Shown in pieces: positions 34,916 through 43,602 of a stretch of DNA of 64,000 bases (positions are counted from its first letter, which is position 1; every line of letters starts with the position of its first letter). This DNA is from Herminiimonas sp. (GTDB lineage: Bacteria; Pseudomonadota; Gammaproteobacteria; Burkholderiales; Burkholderiaceae_D), in contig JAQGMR010000008.1 of NCBI GenBank assembly GCA_028292265.1, positions 62,001 through 126,000 on the forward strand. Reading direction: 5' to 3'. Both the position numbers and the translations under genes were made by a program. The notes under the pieces are model-generated. The model ran no database searches and had not been told where the DNA came from. It was given only the letters and a program-made list of their open reading frames with translations.

Positions 34916-35863
34916 TTATCTGGAAAGCTTCGCCCCCTTCCAATGGCCGTCGGCTACCAACCCCCGCATCACCTCGGGAATCGTGTCGTACACCGCTTGC
35001 GCTGCCAGGCTTAGGGTGGCGACTTCCGCCGAGCACAGGGAAATGCCGCGCTCAAGGCCGGGCGACACAATGCGTCGCGCTCGCAGGCTGTGGGCGTCGT
35101 CGCCCTCGGCGGACAAGGTCGAATTGGACAAGATTGTCGCTCCCACGCCAGTTCTGACGATCGCTTTCATCGTCGACACCGCGTCCGCTTCAGCCAGCAA
35201 GATCAGCTTCAGGCTGGCCCGCGTGAACGCAGTGTCGATGATGCGGCGCGTGGTGTTTTCAGGGCCGGGCAACACCAGCGGATGGCGCGCTGCTTCTTTC
35301 AGCGTGATGGTCGATTCGCGCGCTGGCGTGGCCGCCGCTGGTTCAGTACGCGCCGTGATCAAGTACAGCGATTCGGTAAGCAGTGGCTCGGCGTGCAGGC
35401 GCGAGGGGCGAGAGGCGCGGTCAAACAGCAAGCTGAGGTCGAGCCGGGCGTTCAACACCATTTCTTCCAGCACGCCGCTGACGCCCTCGCGAATGCGCAA
35501 CTGAATTCCTGGGTAGCGTTGGTGCACCGTGCGCACCAGCGGCGCGGCCAGCAGGAAGGCGGGACTGGGAGGAATGCCAATCGTCACGAGGCCGGTCGGG
35601 TTTCCCTGTTCCTCGGCGATTTCTCCCGCCACCCTTTCCATCTGCCGCAAGATTGACTGCGCATGACGGTAGAACAGCAAGCCGCTATTGGTCGGCTCGA
35701 CACCGCGAACGCTGCGCCGCAGAAGGCTGCTGCCGAGTTCTTCTTCGAGCATCCGCACCTGCTTCGACAACGCCGGCTGGGCCACGAACAGTTCCACCGC
35801 GGCACGCGAGAAGCTGCCCAGATCAACAATGCGTACGAAATACCTTAGCTGCCGAATCTCCAT
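34916..35863 (-). CDS. LysR-family transcriptional regulator
   Basis: A 315-aa regulator. The N-terminal winged helix MEIRQLRYFVRIVDLGSFSRAAVELFVAQPALSKQVRMLEEELGSSLLRR (1-50) is canonical, followed by a substrate-binding effector domain. The ATG at 35863 is chosen over an upstream in-frame ATG because it begins the HTH. It is the first gene of the minus-strand cluster leading to the selenoprotein and divergent from selA; the 135-bp shared region has two GATATA motifs 30 bp apart. It probably activates the downstream catabolic genes in response to the substrate, and might also influence selA. Confidence 0.9.
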   Translation of the reverse strand: MEIRQLRYFVRIVDLGSFSRAAVELFVAQPALSKQVRMLEEELGSSLLRRSVRGVEPTNSGLLFYRHAQSILRQMERVAGEIAEEQGNPTGLVTIGIPPSPAFLLAAPLVRTVHQRYPGIQLRIREGVSGVLEEMVLNARLDLSLLFDRASRPSRLHAEPLLTESLYLITARTEPAAATPARESTITLKEAARHPLVLPGPENTTRRIIDTAFTRASLKLILLAEADAVSTMKAIVRTGVGATILSNSTLSAEGDDAHSLRARRIVSPGLERGISLCSAEVATLSLAAQAVYDTIPEVMRGLVADGHWKGAKLSR

Positions 35864-35998
35864 GGTTCTCCCTAATTCTCTTCGATGTTCCATACCGCGG
35901 CGATATAACGCGAGAGTAAAACGCTATGTTGCGATATACCACATTCAGCTAAAATCAGGCCGACGTGCCCGCCCTTTCAACCAGCTACGACCCGCCTC

Positions 35999-37429
35999 GT
36001 GCCCACACCCCGCCCGCCCGCCACCGCGTCCGTCCAGGCCTGTATTCCATCGGTCGACCGCCTTTTGCGGCACCCCATGGCCCAGGAGGCAGTAGGGCGC
36101 GTGGGCCGCACACTGGTCGTTAGCGCGCTGCGTCAGGTAACCGAGCAGCTGCGTGTGGCATTGGCGAAGGGAGAGGCCCTCCCCTCCGCGTTCGACGACC
36201 CAGGCCTGGTACGTGAGGCAGTCGCCCTGGTTGACGCCCTATCCAGCGCCTCCCTCAAGCCGGTTTTTAATTTGACCGGCACGGTGTTACACACCAACCT
36301 CGGCCGCGCATTGCTGCCAGAGGTCGCCATAAACGCCGTCAACGCTGTGATGACACGCGCGTGCACCCTTGAATACGCGCTCGATGGCGGTGAGCGGGGT
36401 GAGCGCGACGAGCATGTGGAAGCCTTGATCTGCCGACTGACCGGCGCTGAAGCGGCAACGGTCGTCAACAACAACGCCGCGGCCGTATTGCTATGCCTGT
36501 CGGCACTGGCTGCGGGGCGGGAAGTGATCGTGTCGCGCGGCGAACTGGTGGAAATCGGCGGTGCCTTTCGCATACCCGACGTCATGCAAAGCGCTGGCTC
36601 TGTGCTACGCGAAGTTGGCACGACCAACCGCACCCACCTGCGGGATTACGAGAACGCCATCAACGACGCAACGGCGGCGCTGATGAAGGTTCATCCGAGT
36701 AATTATGCGATTGTGGGTTTTTCTCGCAGCGTCACCGAAGCGGAACTGGCGCCCCTGGCAAAGGCGCGCAAGCTGCCGCTGATAACGGATCTCGGTAGCG
36801 GCAGCCTGGTCGACATGGCGGCGCTTGGATTGCCGGCCGAACCGACGCCTGCCCAGACCTTGGCGGCCGGCGCTGACATCGTTACCTTCAGCGGTGACAA
36901 GCTGCTGGGCGGTCCGCAGTGCGGCTTCATCGTCGGCCGGGCCGACCTGGTGGAGCGCATCCGGCGCCATCCCCTCAAGCGCGCCCTGCGACTGGACAAG
37001 ATGACGTTGGCCGCGTTGCATGCGGTCCTGACCCTCTACCTGGATCCCGACACGCTGGTGCAGCGCCTGCCAACGCTGCGCATGCTCACGCGCCAGCGCA
37101 GCAGCATGCATGCCCAGGGCCAAAGGCTGCTCCCGCTGGTCGCTGACCTGCTTCGCGGAATGGCCGCTGTCGATCTCGCCGATTGCGAAAGCCAAATCGG
37201 CAGCGGCTCCCTGCCGATTGACCGACTGCCAAGCGTGGCGCTGCGCCTTCGACCGCTGGCGGGCGAGCCGGTGCAGGCGCTCGCCGCCCGGCTGCGCCAG
37301 ACCACCATTCCGCTTATCGGGCGTATCCATGCGGACTGCCTTTGGCTGGACTTGCGCTGCCTGGAACAGGACGAGGAGTTCCTTGCCCAGCTTGCGCAAC
37401 TCGGCTCACAGCGATCTAAGCCGGCATGA
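35999..37429 (+). CDS. selA: L-seryl-tRNA(Sec) selenium transferase SelA
   Basis: A 476-aa PLP enzyme that converts Ser-tRNA(Sec) to Sec-tRNA(Sec) using selenophosphate. Signature regions: [20 protein letters not shown] (about 89-108), [40 protein letters not shown], and the PLP-lysine loop [18 protein letters not shown] with Lys301. The length is slightly above E. coli SelA (463 aa). GTG start at 35999. Its stop overlaps the selB start by 4 bp (ATGA). Together with selB and selC it forms a complete local Sec-insertion set apart from selD. Confidence 0.97.
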   Translation: MPTPRPPATASVQACIPSVDRLLRHPMAQEAVGRVGRTLVVSALRQVTEQLRVALAKGEALPSAFDDPGLVREAVALVDALSSASLKPVFNLTGTVLHTNLGRALLPEVAINAVNAVMTRACTLEYALDGGERGERDEHVEALICRLTGAEAATVVNNNAAAVLLCLSALAAGREVIVSRGELVEIGGAFRIPDVMQSAGSVLREVGTTNRTHLRDYENAINDATAALMKVHPSNYAIVGFSRSVTEAELAPLAKARKLPLITDLGSGSLVDMAALGLPAEPTPAQTLAAGADIVTFSGDKLLGGPQCGFIVGRADLVERIRRHPLKRALRLDKMTLAALHAVLTLYLDPDTLVQRLPTLRMLTRQRSSMHAQGQRLLPLVADLLRGMAAVDLADCESQIGSGSLPIDRLPSVALRLRPLAGEPVQALAARLRQTTIPLIGRIHADCLWLDLRCLEQDEEFLAQLAQLGSQRSKPA

Positions 37430-39693
37430 TCATCGCAACCGCCGGCCATGTCGACCACGGCAAGACCTCGCTGGTGAAGGCCTTGACCGGCGCCGACACA
37501 GACCGTCTGCCCGAAGAGAAACGCCGTGGCATGTCCATAGATCTTGGCTTCGCCTATTTGCCGGCGGCTGACGGCAGCAAGCTCGCGTTCATTGACGTTC
37601 CGGGCCATGAGCGATTCGTGCGCAACATGATTGCTGGCATCACCGGCATCGACGTGGGGCTTCTTGTGATAGCCGCCGACGACGGCCCGATGCCGCAAAC
37701 GGTCGAGCACCTGCAGGTACTGGCGCTGCTGGGAACACCCCGGTTGCTGGTGGCCCTGACCAAGACCGATCTAGCCGATGAGGCACGTCTTCAGGCGGTC
37801 CAGTCTGAAGTCAACGCGTTGCTGGCCGCCACGCCGTTCGCCGACGCTCTGGTATTCCCGCTTAGCACCCGCACCGGCGTTGGCATTAACGCGCTGCGCG
37901 CCGAGTTGTTCGCGTGTCAGCAGTCCCCATCCGGGTACGCCAGGCCGGGCCTGCTTCGCATGAACATCGATCGCGCATTCTCACTGAAAGGCACCGGGCT
38001 GGTCGTCACCGGCACCCTTGTCAGCGGCGCGGTTGCCGTAGGTGACGAGGTGCTGCTAATGCCAGGCGCGCGCCTGGCCAGGGTCAGGTCACTGCACGCG
38101 AATGGCAGCGACGGGTCGTCCGCCCATCGTGGCCAGCGGTGCGCGTTGAATCTTGCGGGTGCCGGAATAGAATCAGCCGCTATCACGCGTGGCTACCAAA
38201 TTCTGTCGCCGGGGTCGTACCTCGAGTCTGGCTTTGTCGACGTGCGCCTTTCCCTGTTGGGCGGCTTGCCACCAGTGCGTAAATGGCCAGTCGGCGTTAC
38301 GGCGTACTTCGGCGCTGGTGCAGTCCAGGGGACGCTCTCACTTTTGTCCGAGAGATTAGACAGCCCGGACAACCTGGCCAACGCGGACATCGCAGCCTTC
38401 CCAGGCACAACAGGCACAACAGGCACAACGGGCATAACAGGCACAACGCGCGCAATGCTGGCGCGCCTGAGCTTCGCCGAGCCCGTCCTGGCCTTCGTCG
38501 GCGACCGCTTCTTGCTGCGCCATTCCGGATCCGGCCATCTGCTTGGCGTGGGGTTGGTGCTGGATCCGCTCGCGCCGGCCCGAGGACGCATGGAACCGGC
38601 CCGCCTGCAGATGCTGCAAGCGATCGAGCCGGGCGACCCTACAGCCAGTCTGTCTCGCATGCTCGGCCTCGGCGAAGCAGTTGACACCGGCTGGATGACC
38701 CGCGCTTTCCATCTCGATGCGACGGCGACCGCCGCGTTGACGAATGACCCGGGAGTGAAGGGCGTCCCCGACACGCACTTGCTGCTGTCAACGTCCCGGT
38801 GGAAAGCCTTGCGTGAAGACATCGTCGCCTGCATGGCTGCGACCCACGCGACACGTCCCGAATTGCCTGGCCTGAACGTGCGCGAATTGCAAAGCGCCTT
38901 GCAGCAATTCGTGGTGCAAGCCGGATCTCGCGACGTCGACGCCGTTAAGCCGAGCGGTCCGCCGCCTAAACCGCAACGAGCGCGTGGTCGTAGTGATCAG
39001 GAACTCGTCCCTGCGATTCTCCATGAGCTTGTAGCAGAAAGCCGCCTGGCGCGGCACCGCCAGTATTACTTCCTTGCCGGTCACCGCGCGAGCTTGCGCC
39101 ACGAAGATGAAGCGTTGTTCCGTCGCCTGCTCCCCTTGCTGGAACAGGCCGGCGTGCGCTCCGTGCGCGTGGTTGAACTGGTTGACGTGCTTGGCGTGGA
39201 ACGGCCGGTACTGGAGCCTGCGCTAATGCGCATGAGCGCCGCCGAATATCTGTTTCGAGTAGCGCCGAACCGTTACTATCTGCCGACCACTTTGCGGCAG
39301 CTTGCCGCACTATGCACGGAGCTGGCAGAGCAGAATGAGCAGCGCGGCTTTACCGCCGCCGACTATCGCGATGCCTCCGGACTGGGTCGCAACCTGGCGA
39401 TAGAAGTCCTCGAATTTTTCGACAATTCCGGCCTCACCTGCCGCCATGGCGAGTCGAGAACGGTGATTGCCGACGCCAGCATCTTTCCTGATGCCGGCAC
39501 CGTCCATGGAAGAGACACGCTCCCGGTGGAGCGCGCGGGCTTCAAACCCGTTGGGGGGTGCCTGGCACCCTTGGGGAGTTCGACTCTCTCCTCTTCCGCC
39601 ACACAACAGGGTGATGCCGCAACCGGCACCACACAAAATACTGCTCCCCATGAAACGGCAAGTGCCCGCCTCCATGGGACCGCCTCGGATTAG
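37426..39693 (+). CDS. selB: Selenocysteine-specific elongation factor SelB, reading frame runs through selC
   Basis: A 755-codon frame. GTPase motifs GHVDHGKT (7-14), DVPGH (57-61) and TKTD (about 110-113) place Sec-tRNA at the UGA; the C-terminal winged helices (about 490-690) bind SECIS RNA, ending with [36 protein letters not shown]. There the family normally stops (E. coli SelB is 614 aa), but no stop codon occurs before the tRNA-Sec gene begins at 39508. The frame continues through selC and ends at 39693, adding about 60 unrelated residues. An internal low-complexity stretch ([16 protein letters not shown], about 325-341) is encoded by a 9-bp tandem repeat. Confidence 0.95.
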   Translation: MIIATAGHVDHGKTSLVKALTGADTDRLPEEKRRGMSIDLGFAYLPAADGSKLAFIDVPGHERFVRNMIAGITGIDVGLLVIAADDGPMPQTVEHLQVLALLGTPRLLVALTKTDLADEARLQAVQSEVNALLAATPFADALVFPLSTRTGVGINALRAELFACQQSPSGYARPGLLRMNIDRAFSLKGTGLVVTGTLVSGAVAVGDEVLLMPGARLARVRSLHANGSDGSSAHRGQRCALNLAGAGIESAAITRGYQILSPGSYLESGFVDVRLSLLGGLPPVRKWPVGVTAYFGAGAVQGTLSLLSERLDSPDNLANADIAAFPGTTGTTGTTGITGTTRAMLARLSFAEPVLAFVGDRFLLRHSGSGHLLGVGLVLDPLAPARGRMEPARLQMLQAIEPGDPTASLSRMLGLGEAVDTGWMTRAFHLDATATAALTNDPGVKGVPDTHLLLSTSRWKALREDIVACMAATHATRPELPGLNVRELQSALQQFVVQAGSRDVDAVKPSGPPPKPQRARGRSDQELVPAILHELVAESRLARHRQYYFLAGHRASLRHEDEALFRRLLPLLEQAGVRSVRVVELVDVLGVERPVLEPALMRMSAAEYLFRVAPNRYYLPTTLRQLAALCTELAEQNEQRGFTAADYRDASGLGRNLAIEVLEFFDNSGLTCRHGESRTVIADASIFPDAGTVHGRDTLPVERAGFKPVGGCLAPLGSSTLSSSATQQGDAATGTTQNTAPHETASARLHGTASD
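38401..38449 (+). repeat. 9-bp tandem repeat inside selB
   Basis: Five near-perfect copies of a GGCACAACA-type unit encode a Gly-Thr-Thr run in the middle domain of SelB. Because the unit is a multiple of three, copy-number change would keep the frame. The stretch is absent from SelB proteins I know and probably forms a flexible loop. Confidence 0.8.
39508..39601 (+). tRNA. selC: Selenocysteine tRNA (anticodon TCA)
   Basis: 94 nt, starting GGAAGAGA and ending CTCTTCC-GCCA with the CCA encoded. The hallmarks of tRNA-Sec are all present: a 6-bp D stem CGCTCC/GGAGCG closed by a 4-nt CGGT loop, an anticodon loop CTTCAAA (TCA, decodes UGA), a long variable arm GGGTGC/GCACCC around CTG, and the T loop TTCGACT with stem GGGAG/CTCTC. 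The eighth acceptor pair appears to be an A-C mismatch. The gene lies wholly inside the selB reading frame, in the same orientation. Confidence 0.96.
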
Positions 39694-39713
39694 GTAGAAT
39701 CCAACTACAACCG

Positions 39714-39944
39714 ATGCCCGCCTTTTTTATCAGAGTCAAGGTCAAACCAAATGCCCGCGTGAGCGCGCTCGCAGAAGCTGTTGACGGAACCTGGCTGGCG
39801 CAGTTGAAGGCGCCGCCAGCAGACGGGAAGGCTAACGATGAATTAATCGCGCTGGTGGCCAGGCACTTTGTATGTTCGCGGTCGTCGGTATCGGTAAAAA
39901 GCGGCGCAGCCGCGCGATTGAAACTGGTAAAAATCGAAGAATGA
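39714..39944 (+). CDS. DUF167/YggU family protein
   Basis: A 76-aa protein: AFFIRVKVKPNARVSALAEAVDGTWLAQLKAPPADGKANDELIALVARHF, ending with the family motif VSVKSGAAARLKLVKIE. Members are small alpha/beta proteins of unknown function found in bacteria and eukaryotes. It starts 20 bp after the selB frame ends. A weak stem-loop (39956-39973) follows the stop. Confidence 0.92.
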   Translation: MPAFFIRVKVKPNARVSALAEAVDGTWLAQLKAPPADGKANDELIALVARHFVCSRSSVSVKSGAAARLKLVKIEE

Positions 39945-39955
39945 AAAGCCGTTCG

Positions 39956-39973
39956 GGCGCTCAAAAAAGCGCC
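39956..39973 (+). terminator. Possible weak terminator after the YggU gene
   Basis: GGCGCT, a 6-nt CAAAAA loop and AGCGCC form a 6-bp stem 12 bp past the stop codon. Only TT follows, so termination, if any, would be weak. Confidence 0.35.
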
Positions 39974-40163
39974 TTGCAATTGCGTTCACGAAACGACTGA
40001 CCGCTCGAGCTCCGGATCCAGATGCCGGAAGGTTTTACGGCCCACGTTATTGCAGAACTATTGATTCAATTCCGGTGGGCACCGGGGCGCGCGGCGCAGT
40101 ATATCGGCTTGCGGTTTCCTGAAGGGCGCGCTGTGCGCATGTGGTATTGCTGCAGGGAGTGGA

Positions 40164-41312
40164 ATGCCTCAACTTGACGTTCGCGCTGCGCGGATCACCT
40201 GGACTGTGTTCCTGATCGCGCTGACCGTGTTCCTGATTTATTCTATCCGCACGACCTTGCTGGTCATGCTGTGCGCGGTGTTCTTTGCGTATTTGCTGCT
40301 GCCCCTGGTCCAGCGCGTGGACCGACAGCTTCCGGCACGGGTACCGCGCACCGCAGCCATTGCGTTGGTGTTCCTGCTGGTTTTTATCTGTGTCGGTATT
40401 GGGGGCGCCTTGCTGGGAACCGGCATCGCCGAGGAAGCCGCGCGCCTGGGCCAGCAGTTGCCGAACCTGTTGAATGCCGAGAACCTGTCGCAGCGCATTC
40501 CATTGCCCGGCTTTCTCGAACCGCAACGTGCCCGCTTCGTCAGTTTCATCAGCGGGCAATTACAGGCAGGAACCGGGCAGGCGGTCCCATTCGCGCAGCG
40601 ATTCGGTATCGGCCTGGTGCATGTCGCCAGCAACCTCATCTACCTGATACTGGTCCCCATTCTGTCCTTCCTGCTGATCAACGAAGCAGCCAATCTTAAG
40701 CGCGAGGCGCTCTCGTGGCTACATGGTGAGCAGCGCAGCTTTTGGGAAGGGATCGCAGACGATATCAATCAACTGCTTGCAGGCTACGTTCGCGCGCTCA
40801 CGCTGCTTTCCATCGCCGCGTTCGTGACCTATAGCCTTGTCCTCTCTCTCATGGGTGTGCCCTACGCGCTGCTGCTCGGCGGCGTAGCCGCGATGCTTGA
40901 AATCATTCCGGTTCTGGGTCCGCTTGTAGCGGCAGCGTTGATCCTTGTCGTGTCCATGTTTGGCGGTTTTGAACACTTGTTCTGGCTGCTGGGATTCATT
41001 GCCGCGTACCGCATTTTTCAGGACTATGTACTGAGCCCACGACTGTTAAGCGATCGGCTTGAGATTTCGGCATTGATGGTGATTTTTGGCTTGCTTGCAG
41101 GCGATGAACTGGGCGGCATTGCTGGCATTTTTCTTTCGGTCCCGGTATTGGCGACTTTGAAGATTGTGCTGGTTCGACTCAGGACATCAAGCGCCGCGAA
41201 CAAGCCGGCAACCGGGGCAGCAAAGGCGCCGCTTGCCCCCGCCCACGGTGGTTATGTGCCGCCCATGAAACGGCGGGAGCCACAGACGGACCAGCCCGAG
41301 TCGACTGATTGA
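40164..41312 (+). CDS. AI-2E family (PerM-type) membrane protein
   Basis: A 382-aa protein with about eight hydrophobic segments: helix pair VFLIALTVFLIYSIRTTLLVMLCAVFFAYLLLPLVQRV at the start, an amphipathic middle (RIPLPGFLEPQRARF), and the conserved C-terminal IIPVLGPLVAAALILVV ... YRIFQDYVLSPRLLSDRLEISALMVIFGLLAG. The hydrophilic tail (345-382) is Ala/Pro/Lys-rich. Transport substrate unknown. It starts 219 bp after the YggU gene with GGGAGTGG upstream, and is a second family member besides that at 16447-17535. Confidence 0.9.
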   Translation: MPQLDVRAARITWTVFLIALTVFLIYSIRTTLLVMLCAVFFAYLLLPLVQRVDRQLPARVPRTAAIALVFLLVFICVGIGGALLGTGIAEEAARLGQQLPNLLNAENLSQRIPLPGFLEPQRARFVSFISGQLQAGTGQAVPFAQRFGIGLVHVASNLIYLILVPILSFLLINEAANLKREALSWLHGEQRSFWEGIADDINQLLAGYVRALTLLSIAAFVTYSLVLSLMGVPYALLLGGVAAMLEIIPVLGPLVAAALILVVSMFGGFEHLFWLLGFIAAYRIFQDYVLSPRLLSDRLEISALMVIFGLLAGDELGGIAGIFLSVPVLATLKIVLVRLRTSSAANKPATGAAKAPLAPAHGGYVPPMKRREPQTDQPESTD

Positions 41313-41410
41313 ACCTATCGACGTGAGCAATATATCGGCCGCGTGCCAATGCCTGGCGGCTGGTATTGCCGAGAGGCGGCACCGTTATGTCTCGCTTGGA
41401 CTCGCTTTGT

Positions 41411-41440
41411 GTCGCCAAGTGTCGCCAAGTGTCGCCAAGT
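41411..41440 (+). repeat. Three perfect 10-bp tandem repeats
   Basis: GTCGCCAAGT repeated three times without change, followed by a degenerate GTCTCGCTAC. It lies 35 bp upstream of the binding-protein start codon, in the leader or promoter region. Too short for CRISPR; possibly a slippage-prone regulatory tract. Confidence 0.85.
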
Positions 41441-41474
41441 CTCGCTACGTCGCACTTTAACTGCCAAGCAACCT

Positions 41475-42311
41475 ATGAAAGCAGCGCATGGAGTTCCTGT
41501 GAAGCCGCCACAAATCTTTTCCGGGCCGCGCCTAAGTAATGCCTTGCAGCGCTTCGTGCTGCTGTTCGCCATTGCAACGCAGTGCGCTGTGGCCACGGCC
41601 GCTGAAATTCGAGTGATGGTTTCGTCCGAGCTGGTTCAAACCTCCCGCTTGCTGATACCGGCTTTCGAGCGAGAGACGCGCTATGTCGTCACGGCCGTCT
41701 CGGCGCCAGCCACCGGAGCCTCCACTGAGACCATCCCGTATCGCTTGCTGCGCGGCGAAAAGGCCGACGTTCTCATGATGGCCAAGCCCGCGCTCGATGA
41801 ACTGATCGCGCAGGGGAAGGTAATGCAGGGCAGCAGCGTCGATTTTGCCCGCACGGGAATGGGCATGGCGGTGCAGTCTGGATCGTCACGCCCGAATATC
41901 CGCACGGTCGCTGACCTGAAGCGGACCTTGCTAAACGCCCGATCGATTGCCTGTGCTGACGGGCCGGGATGTGTTTACCTCACCACGGTTCTTTTTCCAC
42001 GGCTTGGGATTGCCGAGCAGATGAAGGGCAAGACGCGCATGATTCGCGACGAACCGGTCGGTGCCGTCGTCGCACGCGGCGGTGCGGAACTTGGCATTCA
42101 GCAGATCAGCGAGTTACAGGCGATATTGGGTATCGAAGTCCTCGGTCCACTGCCAGAAGACACGCAAAACGCGATGACGTATTCGGCCGGTATCCCGGTC
42201 AATGCACCCAATGTGCTAAGGGGCAAGGCATTGATCGACTACCTGTCCGGACCGGCCGCGGCCAGTGCAATTATTCGCAGCGGCATGGAGCCGATTTCGG
42301 TACGACGTTAG
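41475..42311 (+). CDS. Periplasmic molybdate-binding-like protein (ModA/PBP2 type), orphan
   Basis: A 278-aa protein from the ATG at 41475, with a signal-like hydrophobic segment (FVLLFAIATQCAVATAA) and then a type 2 periplasmic-binding domain: EIRVMVSSELVQTSRLLIPAFERET, RLLRGEKADVLMMAKPALDELIAQGKV and NVLRGKALIDYLSGPAAASAIIRSGMEPI, as in ModA-like proteins. No permease or ATPase gene is adjacent, so it is an orphan and may bind something other than molybdate. The frame extends upstream to 41343 but that would translate the tandem repeats. It converges with the GGDEF gene, their stop codons overlapping. Confidence 0.85.
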   Translation: MKAAHGVPVKPPQIFSGPRLSNALQRFVLLFAIATQCAVATAAEIRVMVSSELVQTSRLLIPAFERETRYVVTAVSAPATGASTETIPYRLLRGEKADVLMMAKPALDELIAQGKVMQGSSVDFARTGMGMAVQSGSSRPNIRTVADLKRTLLNARSIACADGPGCVYLTTVLFPRLGIAEQMKGKTRMIRDEPVGAVVARGGAELGIQQISELQAILGIEVLGPLPEDTQNAMTYSAGIPVNAPNVLRGKALIDYLSGPAAASAIIRSGMEPISVRR

Positions 42312-43216
42312 ACGACCGCACTCGCGGTGTCTGACGCCACTTCGACCCGATTGCGGCCCGCTTGCTTTGCCCGGTACAGCGCCTTGTCCGCCCCTTGTAT
42401 CACTTCGCCGAGGGTCGGAAAGTCCTGCTCCCTCAAGCACAGGACGCCAATGCTGATCGTCACACCAACCTGCCCGGCGTCTGTCATTATGGGCCGCTCA
42501 GCAACGGTTTCGCGGATGCGTTCGGCCACCTCTATCGCTGTCCCCACTTCGCAGGCAGGCAACACGATCAACAACTGTGCACCACCATAGCGCCCCACCC
42601 AGTCGTAAGGACGAACTGTGCTGCCGACCCGATGTGCGACTTCCCTCAGCACTACATCTCCTGCAAGATTCCCATAGTCGTTATTGAGCTTTTTGAAGTG
42701 GTCAAGGTCGGCGAAGATTACCGCCATGGCGCATTGTTCTCGCTCGTGCCTCGCCAACTCCTTCTGCAGAAAATCCATGATTGCGCCGCGATGGTAGGCG
42801 CCGGTCATCGTGTCGTGGGTGCCCTTCAAGCGCAAGCCTTGTTCAAGTTCACAGATTCTTTGTCCGGCCCGCACCCGTACCCGCAGCTCATCGGCATCGA
42901 AGGGCTTGGCAATGAAGTCATCGGCGCCTGCATTGATCGCGGCGACGGCGAATTCCGTCTCCTTGTGCGTCGTGACGACGATGAAGTAGACGTAGCGCGT
43001 TTTCATGGCTTTCCGGATTGCGCGGCAGATGGCCATTGCGTCCATTCCGGGGAGCGACCAATCCAGGATTGCGAGCATCGGTCCATCACTCTCGAGCAGC
43101 AGGTCGTAAGCTGCGTTGCCGTCAGTGACGGCTACGACCTCAAAGCCCCATTCCTTCAGATACGCTTCGCAGTATTGGAGATCGGCCGCGTTACCGTCGG
43201 CGACAAGTACCTTCAT
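42308..43216 (-). CDS. Response regulator with receiver and degenerate GGDEF (GGAQL) domain
   Basis: A 302-aa two-domain protein. The receiver (1-118) has phosphoacceptor Asp52 (LDWSLPG) and the conserved Lys104. The GGDEF-type domain (about 130-295) keeps the first metal-binding region (FADLDHFKKLNNDYG) and an intact allosteric I-site R-P-Y-D at 202-205, but the signature is GGAQL at 211-215: the catalytic Asp/Glu and Phe are gone. Cyclic-di-GMP synthesis is therefore unlikely; a phosphorylation-controlled c-di-GMP receptor, as described for PopA-like proteins, is more plausible. The ATG at 43216 has GGAGG upstream. It sits 386 bp from pilD, divergently, suggesting a link to pili or motility. 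Confidence 0.9.
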   Translation of the reverse strand: MKVLVADGNAADLQYCEAYLKEWGFEVVAVTDGNAAYDLLLESDGPMLAILDWSLPGMDAMAICRAIRKAMKTRYVYFIVVTTHKETEFAVAAINAGADDFIAKPFDADELRVRVRAGQRICELEQGLRLKGTHDTMTGAYHRGAIMDFLQKELARHEREQCAMAVIFADLDHFKKLNNDYGNLAGDVVLREVAHRVGSTVRPYDWVGRYGGAQLLIVLPACEVGTAIEVAERIRETVAERPIMTDAGQVGVTISIGVLCLREQDFPTLGEVIQGADKALYRAKQAGRNRVEVASDTASAVV

Positions 43217-43442
43217 GCTTCGCCTCCGGTACTTTCCGTCGGTGGCTGCCTTGTTGCCGAGCTTGCTGTCGCGTTCGCCGCTGCTGGCGGAACTGTCAAA
43301 CCGATACCTGGAACACAGGCCCGTGGATGATTTCGCGCTCGAAGGGGCCTCCACCGAGACTGCTGACTCCCTGCGTAGTCCACTCGAGAGTCCAGCATAA
43401 CTCACCTCTGAAAGTTAATTATATGACAACTTTTCTATCCGT

Positions 43443-43471
43443 ATAATAGCTTATTGACAACGCTTGTCAAT
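43443..43471 (-). promoter_or_regulatory. Promoter and palindrome reading toward the degenerate GGDEF gene
   Basis: On the minus strand TTGACA (43470-43465), a 16-bp spacer and TATTAT (43448-43443). The -35 lies within a perfect 8-bp inverted repeat ATTGACAA-CGC-TTGTCAAT (43453-43471), a plausible operator. The remaining parts of the 386-bp gap 43217-43602 show no gene. Confidence 0.6.
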
Positions 43472-43602
43472 CGCCAATCGAAGGAACGTGCGGCAGTCCC
43501 TCCAGCACCCATTGGCTAGCTGCGACGGAAACCGAGCTGCATGTTCCTGTGCTCTAATAGAGCGACGTTGTTGCCCCACAGATTGAAAGAGACGCCGCTT
43601 CC

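Noticed and set aside
38401..38449. Tandem repeats in selB and at 41411-41440 as CRISPR arrays
   Set aside because: Units of 9-10 bp without spacers and no cas genes.
39310..39675. 121-aa minus-strand frame over the end of selB and selC
   Set aside because: Its sequence ([21 protein letters not shown]) is simply the tRNA-Sec gene read backwards, a common artefact.
42362..43330. 322-aa plus-strand frame opposite the receiver/GGDEF gene
   Set aside because: Shadow frame; the minus strand shows receiver and GGDEF motifs.
4812..43602. selC as the attachment site of the accessory region
   Set aside because: selC is a classic integration site, but no integrase and no duplicated tRNA 3' end was seen, and it lies inside selB in the interior of the region.
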